Of a DNA stretch of 64,000 bases, positions 34,111-48,058 are shown piece after piece; the stretch's first letter is position 1; each line of letters starts with the position of its first letter. The notes below the pieces were generated by a model, which did not search any database, had not been told where the DNA came from, and was given only the letters and a program-made list of their open reading frames with translations. Both the position numbers and the translations under genes were made by a program. Source of the stretch: Peptostreptococcaceae bacterium VA2 (lineage in GTDB: Bacteria; Bacillota; Clostridia; Peptostreptococcales; Peptostreptococcaceae); assembly GCA_000686145.1 (NCBI GenBank), contig JMMB01000007.1:1-64000 (forward strand). The letters are read 5' to 3'.

Positions 34111-36462
34111 TTATTTATGCTTTATCCTATCTCTAACTTCTGCTTGTTTTGCATTATTAAATCTATCTACAGTTCCAACCAAGTATCCTGTTATTCTTCT
34201 TATTCTTTCAAATTTTATATCACTTTCATTTTCATCTCTTCCACAGATTGGACATACATTGCCCTCTATTACTCCTGAAAATCCACAGATTGGATCTCTA
34301 TCAACTGGATGATTTACACTTCCATATCCTATTCCTTGTTCTTTCATTGCTTTTATAATAGTTTCAAATGCCTCTAAGTTGTCTGATGGATTTCCATCTA
34401 ATTCTATATAAGTTATATGTCCTGCATTAGTTAATTCATGGTATGGTGCTTCTAACCTAATTTTATCAAATGCACTTATATTATGATAAACTGGTATATG
34501 GAATGAATTTGTATAATACTCTTTATCTGTGATTCCTTTTATCTCTCCATACATCTTTTCATCTATACGTGTAAATCTACCTGATAATCCTTCTGCTGGT
34601 GTAGCCATTAATGAGAAGTTCAATTTATATTGATTACTAGCTTGTTCCATTCTATCTCTCATATGAGATATTATTTTAAGACCTAATATTTGAGCTTCTT
34701 TACTTTCTCCATGATGTTTACCTATAAGCCCTATAAGACATTCCGCTAACCCTATAAATCCTACTGTCAGCGTACCTTGTTTTATAACTTCCTTTAAACT
34801 ATCTTCTGGTCCTAATTTATCAGATCCTTGCCATACGCCTTGACCCATTAAGAATGGGAAGTTTTTCATTTTTTTATTACCTTGAATTTCCATTCTCTCT
34901 AATAACTGTTCTATAACTAAGTCTATTTTCTCATCTAAATCTTCAAAGAACTCTTCTAAATTTACTTTTTCATTATTTGCTAATCCATGCTTTATTCCTA
35001 ATCTAGGAAGATTTATTGTAGTAAATGATAAGTTACCTCTTCCAGTAACTATTTCTTCTCCACATACATTACCAATAACTCTAGTTCTACATCCCATATA
35101 TGTAGCTTCAGTTTCTGGATGACCCTCTTTATAATATTGAGCATTAAATGGTGCATCTAAGAAACTAAAGTTAGGAAACAGCCTTTTAGCTGATACTCTA
35201 CATGAAAGTTTAAATAAGTCATAGTTAGGGTCTCCTGGGTTTAAGCTTATTCCTTCTTTTACTTTAAATATTAATATAGGGAATATCGGAGTTTCTCCAT
35301 TTCCTAATCCTTTTTCTAATGATAAAAGAACATTTTTAGTAACCATTCTTCCTTCTTGCGTAGTATCTGTTCCAAAGTTTATACTTGAAAATGGGACTTG
35401 AGCTCCAGCTCTAGAGTGCATAGTGTTTAAATTGTGAATAAATGCTTCCATAGCTTGATAAGTTCTCTTATCAGTTTCCTTGTATGCTTCATCAAATGCA
35501 AAGTTTTGTATCATTTTAACAAAATCATCATCTAAATTAAATTTTTCTTTAAGCTCGCTACTTTCTTTTAATAAATATGCTTCATTTTTTGTTATACCTA
35601 CTTTTGTATTTGTTTCTTCTTCTGTTTTGTAAACTATAGATTTTATTTCATCATTATTATCTAATCCCTTAAATAGCTTTAATGCTTTAGAAAGATTGCT
35701 TATATAAAACTTCTTAAATGTTTTATATACTCCTTGCGCTAACCCATAATCAAAGAATGGTATACTTTGACCACCATGTTGATCGTTTTGATCACTTTGA
35801 ATTGCTATAGCCGCTAAAGCTGCATAACTTATTATATCATTTGGCTCTCTTAAAAATCCATGCCCTGTAGAAAATCCGTCTTTGAATAATTTCTCAAGGT
35901 CTATTTGGCAACAAGTCAATGTTCCCATATTTAAAAAATCCATATCATGTATATGTATATCTCCATTGTCATGTGCAAATGAATGTTCAGGTTTTAATAA
36001 ATGTGTTTTACAAAATTCTTTTGATACTGTACTTCCATATTGAAGCATAGTACCCATAGCTGTGTTTCCATTTATATTAGCATTTTCTCTTTTTATGTCA
36101 GCATCATTTGCATCTTCAAATGTTATCTCTTCAATTGCTTTCATTAATCTAGTTTTTGAATTCCTTATTCTATTTCTTTCAGTTCTATAGATTATATATT
36201 CTTCACTAGTTTTAGCATGTCCTGTTTCTATCAAAACTTTAATCACTGTATCTTGGACATCCTCTACTCCTGGTAATAAGTTGCTAAATTTATGATTTAA
36301 TAATTTCACAACTTCTCGAGTCAATTGTTCTGAAAGTTTATAATCAGGAACCTTATGTTCTTTCTCAGCAACATTACTTGCTGCTAAAAATATAGCTCTT
36401 GTTATTCTGTCTTCATTAAAAGGTATGATTCTTCCATCTCTTTTTTTTACAAAATTTATCAT
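34111..36462 (-). CDS. nrdD: Anaerobic (class III) ribonucleoside-triphosphate reductase
   Basis: NrdD reduces ribonucleoside triphosphates to deoxynucleotides using a glycyl radical. The 783-residue protein starts with an ATP-cone allosteric domain (FVKKRDGRIIPFNEDRIT to about residue 95), followed by the barrel with DIHIHDMDF and LTCCQIDLEKLF, the C-terminal zinc site (CGFSGVIEGNVCPICGR) and the glycyl radical motif RRITGYLVG near residue 760. An AGGGGGAG ribosome site precedes the ATG. Two NrdR boxes sit in the promoter region. Confidence 0.96.
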   Translation of the reverse strand: MINFVKKRDGRIIPFNEDRITRAIFLAASNVAEKEHKVPDYKLSEQLTREVVKLLNHKFSNLLPGVEDVQDTVIKVLIETGHAKTSEEYIIYRTERNRIRNSKTRLMKAIEEITFEDANDADIKRENANINGNTAMGTMLQYGSTVSKEFCKTHLLKPEHSFAHDNGDIHIHDMDFLNMGTLTCCQIDLEKLFKDGFSTGHGFLREPNDIISYAALAAIAIQSDQNDQHGGQSIPFFDYGLAQGVYKTFKKFYISNLSKALKLFKGLDNNDEIKSIVYKTEEETNTKVGITKNEAYLLKESSELKEKFNLDDDFVKMIQNFAFDEAYKETDKRTYQAMEAFIHNLNTMHSRAGAQVPFSSINFGTDTTQEGRMVTKNVLLSLEKGLGNGETPIFPILIFKVKEGISLNPGDPNYDLFKLSCRVSAKRLFPNFSFLDAPFNAQYYKEGHPETEATYMGCRTRVIGNVCGEEIVTGRGNLSFTTINLPRLGIKHGLANNEKVNLEEFFEDLDEKIDLVIEQLLERMEIQGNKKMKNFPFLMGQGVWQGSDKLGPEDSLKEVIKQGTLTVGFIGLAECLIGLIGKHHGESKEAQILGLKIISHMRDRMEQASNQYKLNFSLMATPAEGLSGRFTRIDEKMYGEIKGITDKEYYTNSFHIPVYHNISAFDKIRLEAPYHELTNAGHITYIELDGNPSDNLEAFETIIKAMKEQGIGYGSVNHPVDRDPICGFSGVIEGNVCPICGRDENESDIKFERIRRITGYLVGTVDRFNNAKQAEVRDRIKHK

Positions 36463-36480
36463 TTAAAAATCTCCCCCTGT

Positions 36481-36527
36481 TACTATATATTGTACTATAC
36501 TTAAGTCTAAACCACTACATATAGTGT
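36481..36527 (-). promoter_or_regulatory. Paired NrdR boxes ahead of nrdD
   Basis: On the minus strand ACACTATATGTAGTGG (36512-36527) and AGTACAATATATAGTA (36481-36496) resemble the NrdR consensus ACACwATATaTwgtgT. They are separated by 15 bases, giving 31 bases centre to centre, the spacing typical of NrdR pairs on one face of the helix. NrdR would repress nrdDG when dATP is abundant. The nrdR gene is not in the window. Confidence 0.75.
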
Positions 36528-36535
36528 GTTAACTT

Positions 36536-36570
36536 TAAAAAAATCCCCTTTAACAAAGTTAAAGGGATTT
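36536..36570 (-). terminator. Stand-alone terminator upstream of nrdD
   Basis: AAATCCCTTTAAC and GTTAAAGGGGATT form a 12- to 13-pair stem with a three-base loop followed by T on the minus strand. No annotated gene ends before it; it lies just upstream of the NrdR boxes. Confidence 0.8.
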
Positions 36571-37028
36571 CTAAATTGGCACTTAATTAGATTACCAAAT
36601 TTGTACATAATAGTCAAACAGACCTTAAAGCTTGCAAATGCTATGTGGATAATTTGAACCTAAGTATTTGTAATACTTATAAAAAAACAAATGTTTTTTT
36701 ATATATTTTTATACAAGTTTTTAACTTTATAGGTTAATTTTTATAATCATTATATAATACATTTAAGTCTATTATTTTTATACGTAAACTTACAATAAAT
36801 ATATTTATATTATAAATTTATGTATTTATTTACAATAATATTAAGTTATATTTTTGTAAATAATCACTGCTTATTCTAAAATTTCAAGCCATATAATAGT
36901 TCCTATATATCCTTTTATAGTAAATATTTAACTATATATAAACTATCATCAATTCTTTAAATTAATTTTAATTCAGATTATTACATTCACATATGTTTTA
37001 TTTATAATATAAATATATTTTGTCAAAA
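36571..37028. other. Gene-free region between nrdD and rRNA operon 3, with one DnaA box
   Basis: About 460 AT-rich bases without a credible ORF. It holds a perfect DnaA box on the minus strand (TTATCCACA, 36644-36652), an eight-pair palindrome TAAGTATT/AATACTTA (36661-36679) and a moderately GC-richer stretch (36590-36660) that could be a small RNA ended by the terminator at 36536-36570. The remainder (36690-37028) shows nothing I can name. Confidence 0.4.
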
Positions 37029-37073
37029 ATAAAAGCTATAGAATTTAGGTATTATAACCTATTCTACAGCTTT
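37029..37073 (-). terminator. Terminator of rRNA operon 3
   Basis: AAAGCTGTAGAATAGGT pairs with ACCTAAATTCTATAGCTTT (one bulge and mismatch) and is followed by TTATTTTT on the minus strand, about 20 bases past the 5S gene. Confidence 0.85.
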
Positions 37074-37095
37074 ATTTATATAACAAAAAAAGATT

Positions 37096-37213
<118 letters not shown>

Positions 37214-37302
37214 AATCTTTATGTTTTAATTAATTTCTTAATTAAATTTTAGAGTTAATACTCTGAAAACTGTATACATTTAGGTTTTAATCATTTAAAG
37301 TT

Positions 37303-40202
<2,900 letters not shown>

Positions 40203-40399
40203 AAGTTATCAAAAGTTATCGTAAATAACAAACTTCACATATGTTCAGTTTATTAAGTACTAAAAGTTGATTTTTAAAGAGTTTATCTTCTCGATGATAT
40301 TTTTAGAAGTTATCTTCTTCATATATTTTAAATGATGTCATATCACTAAATGTTATACAGTTTTCAAAGTACTATTTATTTAAACAGTTAAGTTTAAAA

Positions 40400-40475
40400 T
40401 GGTGGAGATGTGGAGGATCGAACTCCAGACCCCTTGCGTGCAAGGCAAGTGCTCTCCCAGCTGAGCTACACCCCC
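40400..40475 (-). tRNA. tRNA-Ala (TGC), operon 3
   Basis: Same 76 bases as in the other operons. The spacer toward 16S is shorter than in operons 1 and 2. Confidence 0.97.
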
Positions 40476-40543
40476 ATATTTTCAACAAAGTTTTTAGTTT
40501 TTTTATAAAAAAATAAGAACTCTCAAAATTAAACAGTAGGCAA

Positions 40544-42054
<1,511 letters not shown>

Positions 42055-42182
42055 AAAAGTTTATCTAGGGCTCAGATACTGTTATATATCTGGCTTTATG
42101 TTTCTTGGTTGTTTCAAATTCTATAAATTAACCTACTGTTTAATTTTCAAAGTTCTTTTGTACTCCTCTTGAGTACTTTATA

Positions 42183-42211
42183 ATAATAACACCTGTCCTA
42201 TTTTAAGTCAA
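42183..42211 (-). promoter_or_regulatory. Promoter of rRNA operon 3
   Basis: TTGACT, 17 bases and TATTAT on the minus strand, about 120 bases ahead of 16S. Confidence 0.7.
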
Positions 42212-42247
42212 TACTTTTTTTACTTTTTTTATAATTTAGTAAATAAA

Positions 42248-42287
42248 AGGTTATATCAGCTAATTTTAAACATTACCGATATAACCT
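42248..42287 (-). terminator. Terminator after cwlD
   Basis: AGGTTATATC pairs perfectly with GATATAACCT around a 20-base loop and is followed by TTTTATTT on the minus strand. It isolates cwlD from the rRNA promoter. Confidence 0.75.
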
Positions 42288-42302
42288 ATTATCTTCATTT
42301 AA

Positions 42303-43025
42303 TTACTTTTTATTCATATTTTCACTAAAATATTTTTGTATTCCAACATATGTAGACCATGCTATTTTTTCTTGATACTTTTCATCTACCAAAAGTTTAG
42401 CTTCTTTATCGTTAGATAAAAATCCACATTCTATTAATACTGATGGGATTTCATTTTCTTTCAATAAATATATATCATCTCTAGGCTTAATCTCTCTGTT
42501 ATTAGTTTTATCAACTACCCTCTTAAGTTCTTCCTGTATATATTTAGATAATTGAACTGATTCTTCTTTTCCTTTAGGATAAAAAGTCTGTGCCCCATAA
42601 TATTTAGATTGTTCAAATGCATTTAAATGTATAGACATAAACATATCTGCATTCGATTCCTGTATTATTTTTTTTCTGTTTTTTAAATTTTCATTATACT
42701 TTTGCCTAATAGTTTTATCTCCAGTTTCTTGATATAAACTACTATCATCTTCTCTAGTTAATATAACAAGCGCTCCACTAGCTTCTAGTAACTCCCTTAT
42801 TTTAAGAGTAATAGACAGATTTACATCTTTTTCTTTTGTATCCTTGTCCTTAGTCATAGCTCCAGGATCTATACCCCCATGACCTGCATCCAAAATTATA
42901 GTCTTATTTGTTACAGGCATATATTCCATAACATCATCAGATACATCTTTAATTTCAAATATGGATAGCGCAACTATTACTAATGTTATGACACTAAAAA
43001 TTATATGTTTTATGTGTTTTTTCAC
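42303..43025 (-). CDS. cwlD: N-acetylmuramoyl-L-alanine amidase CwlD
   Basis: CwlD removes the stem peptide from muramic acid, the first step toward muramic lactam in the spore cortex. The 240-residue protein has an N-terminal membrane anchor (residues about 6-24), and an amidase_3 domain with ILDAGHGGIDPGA (zinc His), SIHLNAF and the catalytic LIECGFLSN. The GTG at 43025 follows CAGGGTGAT; the longer frame to 43073 would begin inside the rpsI terminator and is rejected. The same site after rpsI is used in other clostridia. Confidence 0.92.
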   Translation of the reverse strand: MKKHIKHIIFSVITLVIVALSIFEIKDVSDDVMEYMPVTNKTIILDAGHGGIDPGAMTKDKDTKEKDVNLSITLKIRELLEASGALVILTREDDSSLYQETGDKTIRQKYNENLKNRKKIIQESNADMFMSIHLNAFEQSKYYGAQTFYPKGKEESVQLSKYIQEELKRVVDKTNNREIKPRDDIYLLKENEIPSVLIECGFLSNDKEAKLLVDEKYQEKIAWSTYVGIQKYFSENMNKK

Positions 43026-43052
43026 AATATCACCCTGTATATTTATATTAAA

Positions 43053-43080
43053 AAAGACTTTGGAATATTCCAAAGTCTTT
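43053..43080. terminator. Terminator after rpsI
   Basis: A perfect 28-base palindrome, AAAGACTTTGGAAT and its complement, with five T following on the minus strand. Confidence 0.85.
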
Positions 43081-43097
43081 GTACAAACATATAAAAA

Positions 43098-43490
43098 TTA
43101 TCTCTTTGAGAATTGTGGAGCTCTTCTTGCTGCCTTTAATCCATATTTCTTTCTTTCTTTCATTCTAGAATCTCTAGTTAAGAATCCTTCTTTCTTTAAA
43201 GCAGGTCTTAAATCTAAATCAGCTTTTAATAAAGCTCTAGATATACCGTGTCTTATAGCTCCAGCTTGTCCAGTGAATCCTCCACCTTCAACTTTTACTA
43301 TAACATCGTACTTAGTTTCATTATTAGTTAAAACTAATGGTTGTTTAACATCTCTTATTAAAGTTTCGTAGTTGAAAAATTCTTCAACTGCTCTTCCATT
43401 AACTACTATATTTCCTTCACCTGCAACTAATCTTACTCTAGCTACAGAGCTTTTTCTTCTTCCAGTTCCGTAATATTGAACGTTAGCCAT
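43098..43490 (-). CDS. rpsI: Ribosomal protein S9
   Basis: S9 binds the 30S head, its C-terminal tail reaching the P-site tRNA. The 130-residue protein begins [21 protein letters not shown] and ends APQFSKR, with the conserved terminal Lys-Arg. The ATG at 43490 has GGAGG seven bases upstream; an earlier Met in the same frame lies inside that ribosome site. It follows rplM by 27 bases. Confidence 0.97.
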   Translation of the reverse strand: MANVQYYGTGRRKSSVARVRLVAGEGNIVVNGRAVEEFFNYETLIRDVKQPLVLTNNETKYDVIVKVEGGGFTGQAGAIRHGISRALLKADLDLRPALKKEGFLTRDSRMKERKKYGLKAARRAPQFSKR

Positions 43491-43517
43491 GATAACTCCT
43501 CCTTTCACCCGTAATTA

Positions 43518-43949
43518 TTATTTAAAGTTTAAAACTTCTGGATTTTGAGCTGCATGATCATGTTCTGCTCCTGCAAATACTCTTAATCTAGTCATCATTC
43601 TGCTTCTTAATTTGTTTTTACATAACATACCGCTTACTGCATGAGAAACTACTTCTTCAGGCTTTTTAGCCATCATTTCTCTGTAAGAGATCTCTTTTAA
43701 TCCACCTACATATCCAGTGTGGTATCTGTACATCTTTTGATCTAATTTCTTTCCTGTTAAAACTACCTTCTCTGCATTTACAACAACAACGAAGTCTCCA
43801 CCATCTACATGAGGAGTAAAAGTAACCTTGTGCTTCCCTCTTAATACTGTCGCTATTTCAGTTGCTACACGACCTAATGTTTTTCCTTCAGCGTCAACGA
43901 TATACCAATTTCTTTGTACATCAGCTGGCTTAGCTATATAACTTTTCAT
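43518..43949 (-). CDS. rplM: Ribosomal protein L13
   Basis: L13 is an early 50S assembly protein. The 143-residue product has [34 protein letters not shown] and the C-terminal [13 protein letters not shown]-type segment ([14 protein letters not shown]). It is preceded by a GGAGGGA ribosome site and by a structured 118-base leader that probably mediates autoregulation by L13. Confidence 0.97.
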   Translation of the reverse strand: MKSYIAKPADVQRNWYIVDAEGKTLGRVATEIATVLRGKHKVTFTPHVDGGDFVVVVNAEKVVLTGKKLDQKMYRYHTGYVGGLKEISYREMMAKKPEEVVSHAVSGMLCKNKLRSRMMTRLRVFAGAEHDHAAQNPEVLNFK

Positions 43950-44068
43950 AGTTGTCCCTCCTTAACTTATTTTCATATAAATATTTTACCGTTTATGTCA
44001 AGTCCGGGGCAAGTGGACTTATTAACACACTCTAATTCATTTTAATACATGCCCCCTAGTGTGTCAAG
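43950..44068 (-). promoter_or_regulatory. Probable L13 leader RNA with complementary hairpin loops
   Basis: Two hairpins lie between truA and rplM: CACACT with AGTGTG (44026-44031 and 44058-44063) and AAGTCC with GGACTT (44000-44005 and 44015-44020). The loop of one contains GGGGCA and the loop of the other TGCCCC, complementary over six bases, in a region otherwise very AT-rich. A ribosomal protein leader at this position is known in Firmicutes (L13 leader); the loop contact is my inference. Confidence 0.7.
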
Positions 44069-44800
44069 CTAATAATCAACTTTTTTAAGAAATAATCCAT
44101 GAGGTGGTGCAGTATGACCACACTTACCTCTATTCTTAGAGTTAATTATATCTTTTAAGCTTTCATTTATCCTTCCTCTGCCTATATCTACTAACGTCCC
44201 TACAATTATTCTTACCATATTATATAAAAATCCATTACCTTCTACTTCTAAAATAATTAAATTTTCTTGTTTTTCTAAAGTAATATCATATATAGTTCTT
44301 ACAGTATCATTTACAGATGATCCAGAGCTCATAAATCCTTTAAAATCATGTTCTCCTATTAAATGCTTAGCTTCTTCACACATTTTTTCAAAATCAAGGT
44401 CATATCTAACATGATATGATGTATCCTTGTATATAGGACTCCTATACATATTATTATATATTAAATACCTATATCTTTTCCCTTTAGCACTATATCTAGA
44501 ATGAAATTCATCATCTACCTCAGTACAAGCAATTATAGATATGTCTTTGGGCAATTTAGCGTTTAACGCACTCGGTATTTTATATGCAGGTATCTTTGAT
44601 TCTAATTTGAAATTAGCTACCTGACCTAATGCATGCACTCCTGCATCAGTTCTACCTGAAGCATTAAGTTGTACCTCTTCTTTAGTTATTTCATAAATAG
44701 CATTTTGTATTGTACCTTGTATACCTAAAGTATCAGGTTGCTTTTGCCAACCACAATAGTTTTCACCATTGTATTGTATTGTAACCTTTAAATTTCTCAT
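44069..44800 (-). CDS. truA: tRNA pseudouridine(38-40) synthase TruA
   Basis: TruA converts U38-U40 in the anticodon arm to pseudouridine. The 243-residue protein has the catalytic aspartate in ASGRTDAGVHALGQ (residues about 47-60), FHSRYSAKGKRYRY and GNGFLYNMVRIIVG near the end. It follows ecfT by 11 bases in the ecf operon, a common clostridial arrangement. Confidence 0.96.
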   Translation of the reverse strand: MRNLKVTIQYNGENYCGWQKQPDTLGIQGTIQNAIYEITKEEVQLNASGRTDAGVHALGQVANFKLESKIPAYKIPSALNAKLPKDISIIACTEVDDEFHSRYSAKGKRYRYLIYNNMYRSPIYKDTSYHVRYDLDFEKMCEEAKHLIGEHDFKGFMSSGSSVNDTVRTIYDITLEKQENLIILEVEGNGFLYNMVRIIVGTLVDIGRGRINESLKDIINSKNRGKCGHTAPPHGLFLKKVDY

Positions 44801-44811
44801 AGTCTACCTCT

Positions 44812-45609
44812 TTACATAAATCTAGTAGCTATAATTATAGCTAAATATATAGCCTGTATCCCACTGGCTATATAGTCATTTTTTGTTATAACAGCTTCTT
44901 TCATCTTTGTTCTATTGTATCCACCTCTATAACATCTAGCTTCCATAGCCATAGCAAGTTCATCTGCTCTTCTAAATGCACTTACAAATAAAGGTACTAA
45001 CAGTGGAACTAAATTTTTAGCCCTATTTATAAGATTTTTACTTTCAAAATCTGCACCTCTAGACATTTGAGCCTTCATTATTTTATCTGTTTCATCTAAT
45101 AATGTAGGTATAAATCTTAAAGCTATAGTCATCATCATAGCTAATTCATGTACTGGTAGTCCTATCTTTTTAAATGGATTTAAAAGTCTTTCTATTCCAT
45201 CTGTAAGCTCTATAGGAGAAGTTGTCAATGTTAGTATTGACGTACCTACAACTAAAAATACTAGCCTTACTGCCATAAATATAGCTTGTTGTATTCCCTG
45301 GCTTGTAATAGTAAGAAATCCAAATGACCAAATAACATCTCCAGGAAGGAAGAATATATTTATAACAAATGTAAATAGTATAATCCACCTAAGAGGTTTA
45401 ATACCTTTTAAAATGTATTTCATGGGTATACTCGATAATTTTACCACAGAAATTAGAGATAATAAAACTATAGCATATGGCCAAAATTTATTTGTTATGA
45501 ATAAAGAAATCATAAATACAAAAGTAGCTATAAGTTTTATTCTCGAGTCTAATCTATGTATAATAGAGTTAGCTGGATAGTATTGCCCTATAGTTATATC
45601 TTTTAACAT
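44812..45609 (-). CDS. ecfT: ECF transporter transmembrane subunit EcfT
   Basis: EcfT is the shared membrane scaffold of group II energy-coupling factor vitamin transporters. The 265-residue protein has five to six hydrophobic segments and the coupling helix motifs ARG-type SRGADFES and [16 protein letters not shown], which dock on the two ATPases. Its start overlaps the ecfA2 end by seven bases. Substrate-binding S components are encoded elsewhere. Confidence 0.95.
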   Translation of the reverse strand: MLKDITIGQYYPANSIIHRLDSRIKLIATFVFMISLFITNKFWPYAIVLLSLISVVKLSSIPMKYILKGIKPLRWIILFTFVINIFFLPGDVIWSFGFLTITSQGIQQAIFMAVRLVFLVVGTSILTLTTSPIELTDGIERLLNPFKKIGLPVHELAMMMTIALRFIPTLLDETDKIMKAQMSRGADFESKNLINRAKNLVPLLVPLFVSAFRRADELAMAMEARCYRGGYNRTKMKEAVITKNDYIASGIQAIYLAIIIATRFM

Positions 45610-46469
45610 TGTTTTCTTCCTTTCATAACTCTTAAAATTTCTTCTTTTACCTCTTCTATAGTTAAGATATCTTCTCTTATATCAAAACCTTGTTCTCTTA
45701 ACCTTATAGCTAATTCTAGCACTTGTGGTATATCCAATCCTATTTCTTTTAATCTATTAGTGTTTGTATTGAATACTTCTCTAGGAGACCCCATAAATTC
45801 TATTTTACCATGGTTCATTACAATTATTGTTTTTGCTAATTTTGCCATATCATCCATACTATGCGATGATAGTATTATAGTCATATTATTTTCTTTATGA
45901 AGATTTTTTATAAGATTGAATATTTCATCCCTACCTCCAGGATCTAGACCAGCAGTAGGCTCATCTAATACCAAAACTTCTGGCTTCATAGCTATTACTC
46001 CAGCAATAGCTACTCTTCGCTTTTGCCCTCCTGATAGTTCAAAAGGTGATTTATCTTTAAATTCCTCATAATTCAATCCTACAGCATCCATAGATGTTTT
46101 AACTCTATTATGTATCTCATCCGCTTCCAAACCCAAATTAGACGGTCCAAAAGCTATATCCTTCTCAATCGTTTCTTCAAACAATTGATACTCAGGATAT
46201 TGAAACACAACACCTACTCTTTTTCTAATTTCAGTTAAGTTTAACTTAGGATCAGTTATCTTAAAATCATTTATAAATATTTCACCCGAAGATGGTTTTA
46301 ATATTCCATTTAAATGTTGTATTAATGTAGATTTGCCAGATCCAGTGTGCCCTATCAAACCTACGAAATCTCTATCTTTTATCTCAAAAGTAACTTCATC
46401 TAGTGCTTTACTGCAAAAAGGCATTCCTTCATTATATATATGAGTTAATTTTTTCACTACAATTGACAT
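45603..46469 (-). CDS. ecfA2: ECF transporter ATPase EcfA2
   Basis: The second ATPase of the ECF module, 288 residues. Walker A is [14 protein letters not shown] (residues about 37-50), the Q-loop lies in [10 protein letters not shown], the ABC signature is [14 protein letters not shown] and Walker B is [14 protein letters not shown], with switch His in LSSHSMDD. It overlaps ecfA1 by 13 bases and ecfT by seven, so the three are translationally coupled. Confidence 0.95.
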   Translation of the reverse strand: MSIVVKKLTHIYNEGMPFCSKALDEVTFEIKDRDFVGLIGHTGSGKSTLIQHLNGILKPSSGEIFINDFKITDPKLNLTEIRKRVGVVFQYPEYQLFEETIEKDIAFGPSNLGLEADEIHNRVKTSMDAVGLNYEEFKDKSPFELSGGQKRRVAIAGVIAMKPEVLVLDEPTAGLDPGGRDEIFNLIKNLHKENNMTIILSSHSMDDMAKLAKTIIVMNHGKIEFMGSPREVFNTNTNRLKEIGLDIPQVLELAIRLREQGFDIREDILTIEEVKEEILRVMKGRKQC

Positions 46470-47290
46470 AATTTCATCACCATCTCATCTACAGTTAATA
46501 TATCACTACTTATATCTAAGCCATCTTTTTTTAATAAGCTAGATAATTCTGTCATGCAAGGTACATCTAGACCTATAGTTCTTAGCATTTCTATATTGCT
46601 AAATACTTGCCTTGGAGTACCTTCTAATAACTTTTTACCTTTTTCCATAACTATAACTCTATCCGCTTCAACCGCTTCTTCCATAAAGTGTGTTATGTGT
46701 AATGTAGTAATATTTTCCTCTTTATTGAGCCTTTTTATAGTTTTCATTACTTCTTTTCTCCCAGATGGGTCTAACATAGCAGTTGCTTCATCAAATATAA
46801 TACATTTTGGTTTCATTGCTATTATACCTGCTATGGCCACTCTTTGCTTTTGACCTCCAGATAATAAATGTGGTTGTCTATCTCTTAAATCATACATTCC
46901 GACATTTTTAAGAGCTTCTTCAACTCTTCTTCTTATTTCTATAGGATCAATACCTAAATTTTCAGGTCCAAATGCTACATCTTCTTCTACTACAGTTGCA
47001 ACAATTTGATTATCAGGGTTTTGAAAAACCATTCCCGCTGTTTGTCTTATGTCCCATAATTTACTTTCTTCTCTCGTATCTAGCCCATCTATAAGTATAT
47101 TTCCTTCACTAGGAAGTAAAATAGCATTTAAATTTTTAGATAAAGTTGACTTGCCCGAACCATTGTGTCCTATTATTGCAACAAATTCACCTTTTTTTAC
47201 TTCCAAACTTAATTTATCTATAGCCTTAAGTTTGCTTTCATCCGTAATATACTCAAATGATACATTATTGACCTTTATTATATTATCCAC
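46457..47290 (-). CDS. ecfA1: ECF transporter ATPase EcfA1
   Basis: The first ATPase of the ECF module, 277 residues from the GTG at 47290. Walker A is [13 protein letters not shown], the Q-loop is FQNPDNQIV, the signature [14 protein letters not shown] and Walker [15 protein letters not shown] with Ala where most ABC proteins have Pro, a recognised EcfA1 feature. The upstream ATG at 47308 overlaps the AGAAGGAG ribosome site, so the GTG five to six bases beyond it is preferred. Confidence 0.93.
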   Translation of the reverse strand: MDNIIKVNNVSFEYITDESKLKAIDKLSLEVKKGEFVAIIGHNGSGKSTLSKNLNAILLPSEGNILIDGLDTREESKLWDIRQTAGMVFQNPDNQIVATVVEEDVAFGPENLGIDPIEIRRRVEEALKNVGMYDLRDRQPHLLSGGQKQRVAIAGIIAMKPKCIIFDEATAMLDPSGRKEVMKTIKRLNKEENITTLHITHFMEEAVEADRVIVMEKGKKLLEGTPRQVFSNIEMLRTIGLDVPCMTELSSLLKKDGLDISSDILTVDEMVMKLCQL

Positions 47291-47312
47291 TAATTTACTC
47301 CTTCTCATAAGT

Positions 47313-47341
47313 AGTATAAAAATGTATCTATGCTAACCCAA
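47313..47341 (-). promoter_or_regulatory. Possible promoter of the ecf-truA-rplM-rpsI operon
   Basis: TTGGGT, 17 bases and TATACT on the minus strand. The start would lie about 15-20 bases ahead of the ecfA1 GTG. Confidence 0.5.
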
Positions 47342-47661
47342 GTTCATTATAAAAATAATATTTTTATAAATAAACTCCTCATAATTTTGATTTCATATTA
47401 AATATAGTATATTAAATTTTATCACGTTTTAATAAATTTTAATATAGTATTAAATATACAAGATTACCAAATTTTTATTCATTATGAAAATCATTTTAAA
47501 TAGTATTATATCATAGTTTAACATAAAAATCATAGTTGGATTAAATACTAATTATAATTTTATTTGTTATAATCAATTAATCAATAATTTAAGAAACAAT
47601 TTAATTTATATACAAATGTTTTATTAATATATGTCTTATTAAAGTTTATTGATTAAATAAA
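47342..47661. other. AT-rich gap between ecfA1 and rplQ
   Basis: About 320 bases, nearly pure A/T, with no ORF and no stable hairpin before the rplQ terminator. I see nothing else in it beyond a weak Fur-like palindrome near 47485. Confidence 0.5.
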
Positions 47662-47693
47662 AAAAGGATTAAGCTATAAAGCTTAATCCTTTT
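47662..47693. terminator. Terminator of the ribosomal protein superoperon
   Basis: AAAAGGATTAAGC pairs perfectly with GCTTAATCCTTTT over a six-base loop, with T runs, directly after the rplQ stop. Confidence 0.9.
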
Positions 47694-47697
47694 GATA

Positions 47698-48039
47698 CTA
47701 TACTAATTCTATAAAAGCCATTTCAGCAGCGTCGCCTTTTCTTGGTCCTTTTTTGATTATTCTAGTATATCCACCGTTTCTCTCAGCGTACTTTGGAGCT
47801 ATTTCAGTGAATAAGTTATTCACTACAGTTTCATCCATAACATAAGCTAAAACTTGTCTTCTAGCATGAAGATCTCCTCTTTTACCAAGAGTTATCATCT
47901 TTTCTGCCATTCTTTTAGTTTCTTTTGCTCTAGTTACTGTAGTTTCTATTCTTCCATGTCTTAGTAAACTAGTTACTAAGTTTCTTAACATAAGGTTTCT
48001 GTGAGCAGTTTCACAACCTAATTTACGGTAAGTAGCCAT
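47698..48039 (-). CDS. rplQ: Ribosomal protein L17
   Basis: L17 lies near the exit tunnel of the 50S. The 113-residue protein starts [21 protein letters not shown] and ends [12 protein letters not shown], standard for the short Firmicute form. Last gene of the superoperon, 19 bases after rpoA. Confidence 0.97.
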   Translation of the reverse strand: MATYRKLGCETAHRNLMLRNLVTSLLRHGRIETTVTRAKETKRMAEKMITLGKRGDLHARRQVLAYVMDETVVNNLFTEIAPKYAERNGGYTRIIKKGPRKGDAAEMAFIELV

Positions 48040-48058
48040 ACTATCCCTCCTTCACTCG

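Noticed and set aside
43025-43073. Longer N-terminus for CwlD starting at an ATG at 43073
   Set aside because: The ATG lies inside the palindromic rpsI terminator and the extra residues precede a good ribosome site plus GTG start.
47480-47500. Fur-like palindrome TGAAAATCATTTT ahead of the ecf operon
   Set aside because: It has several mismatches to a Fur box and lies in almost pure A/T DNA where such matches are expected by chance.
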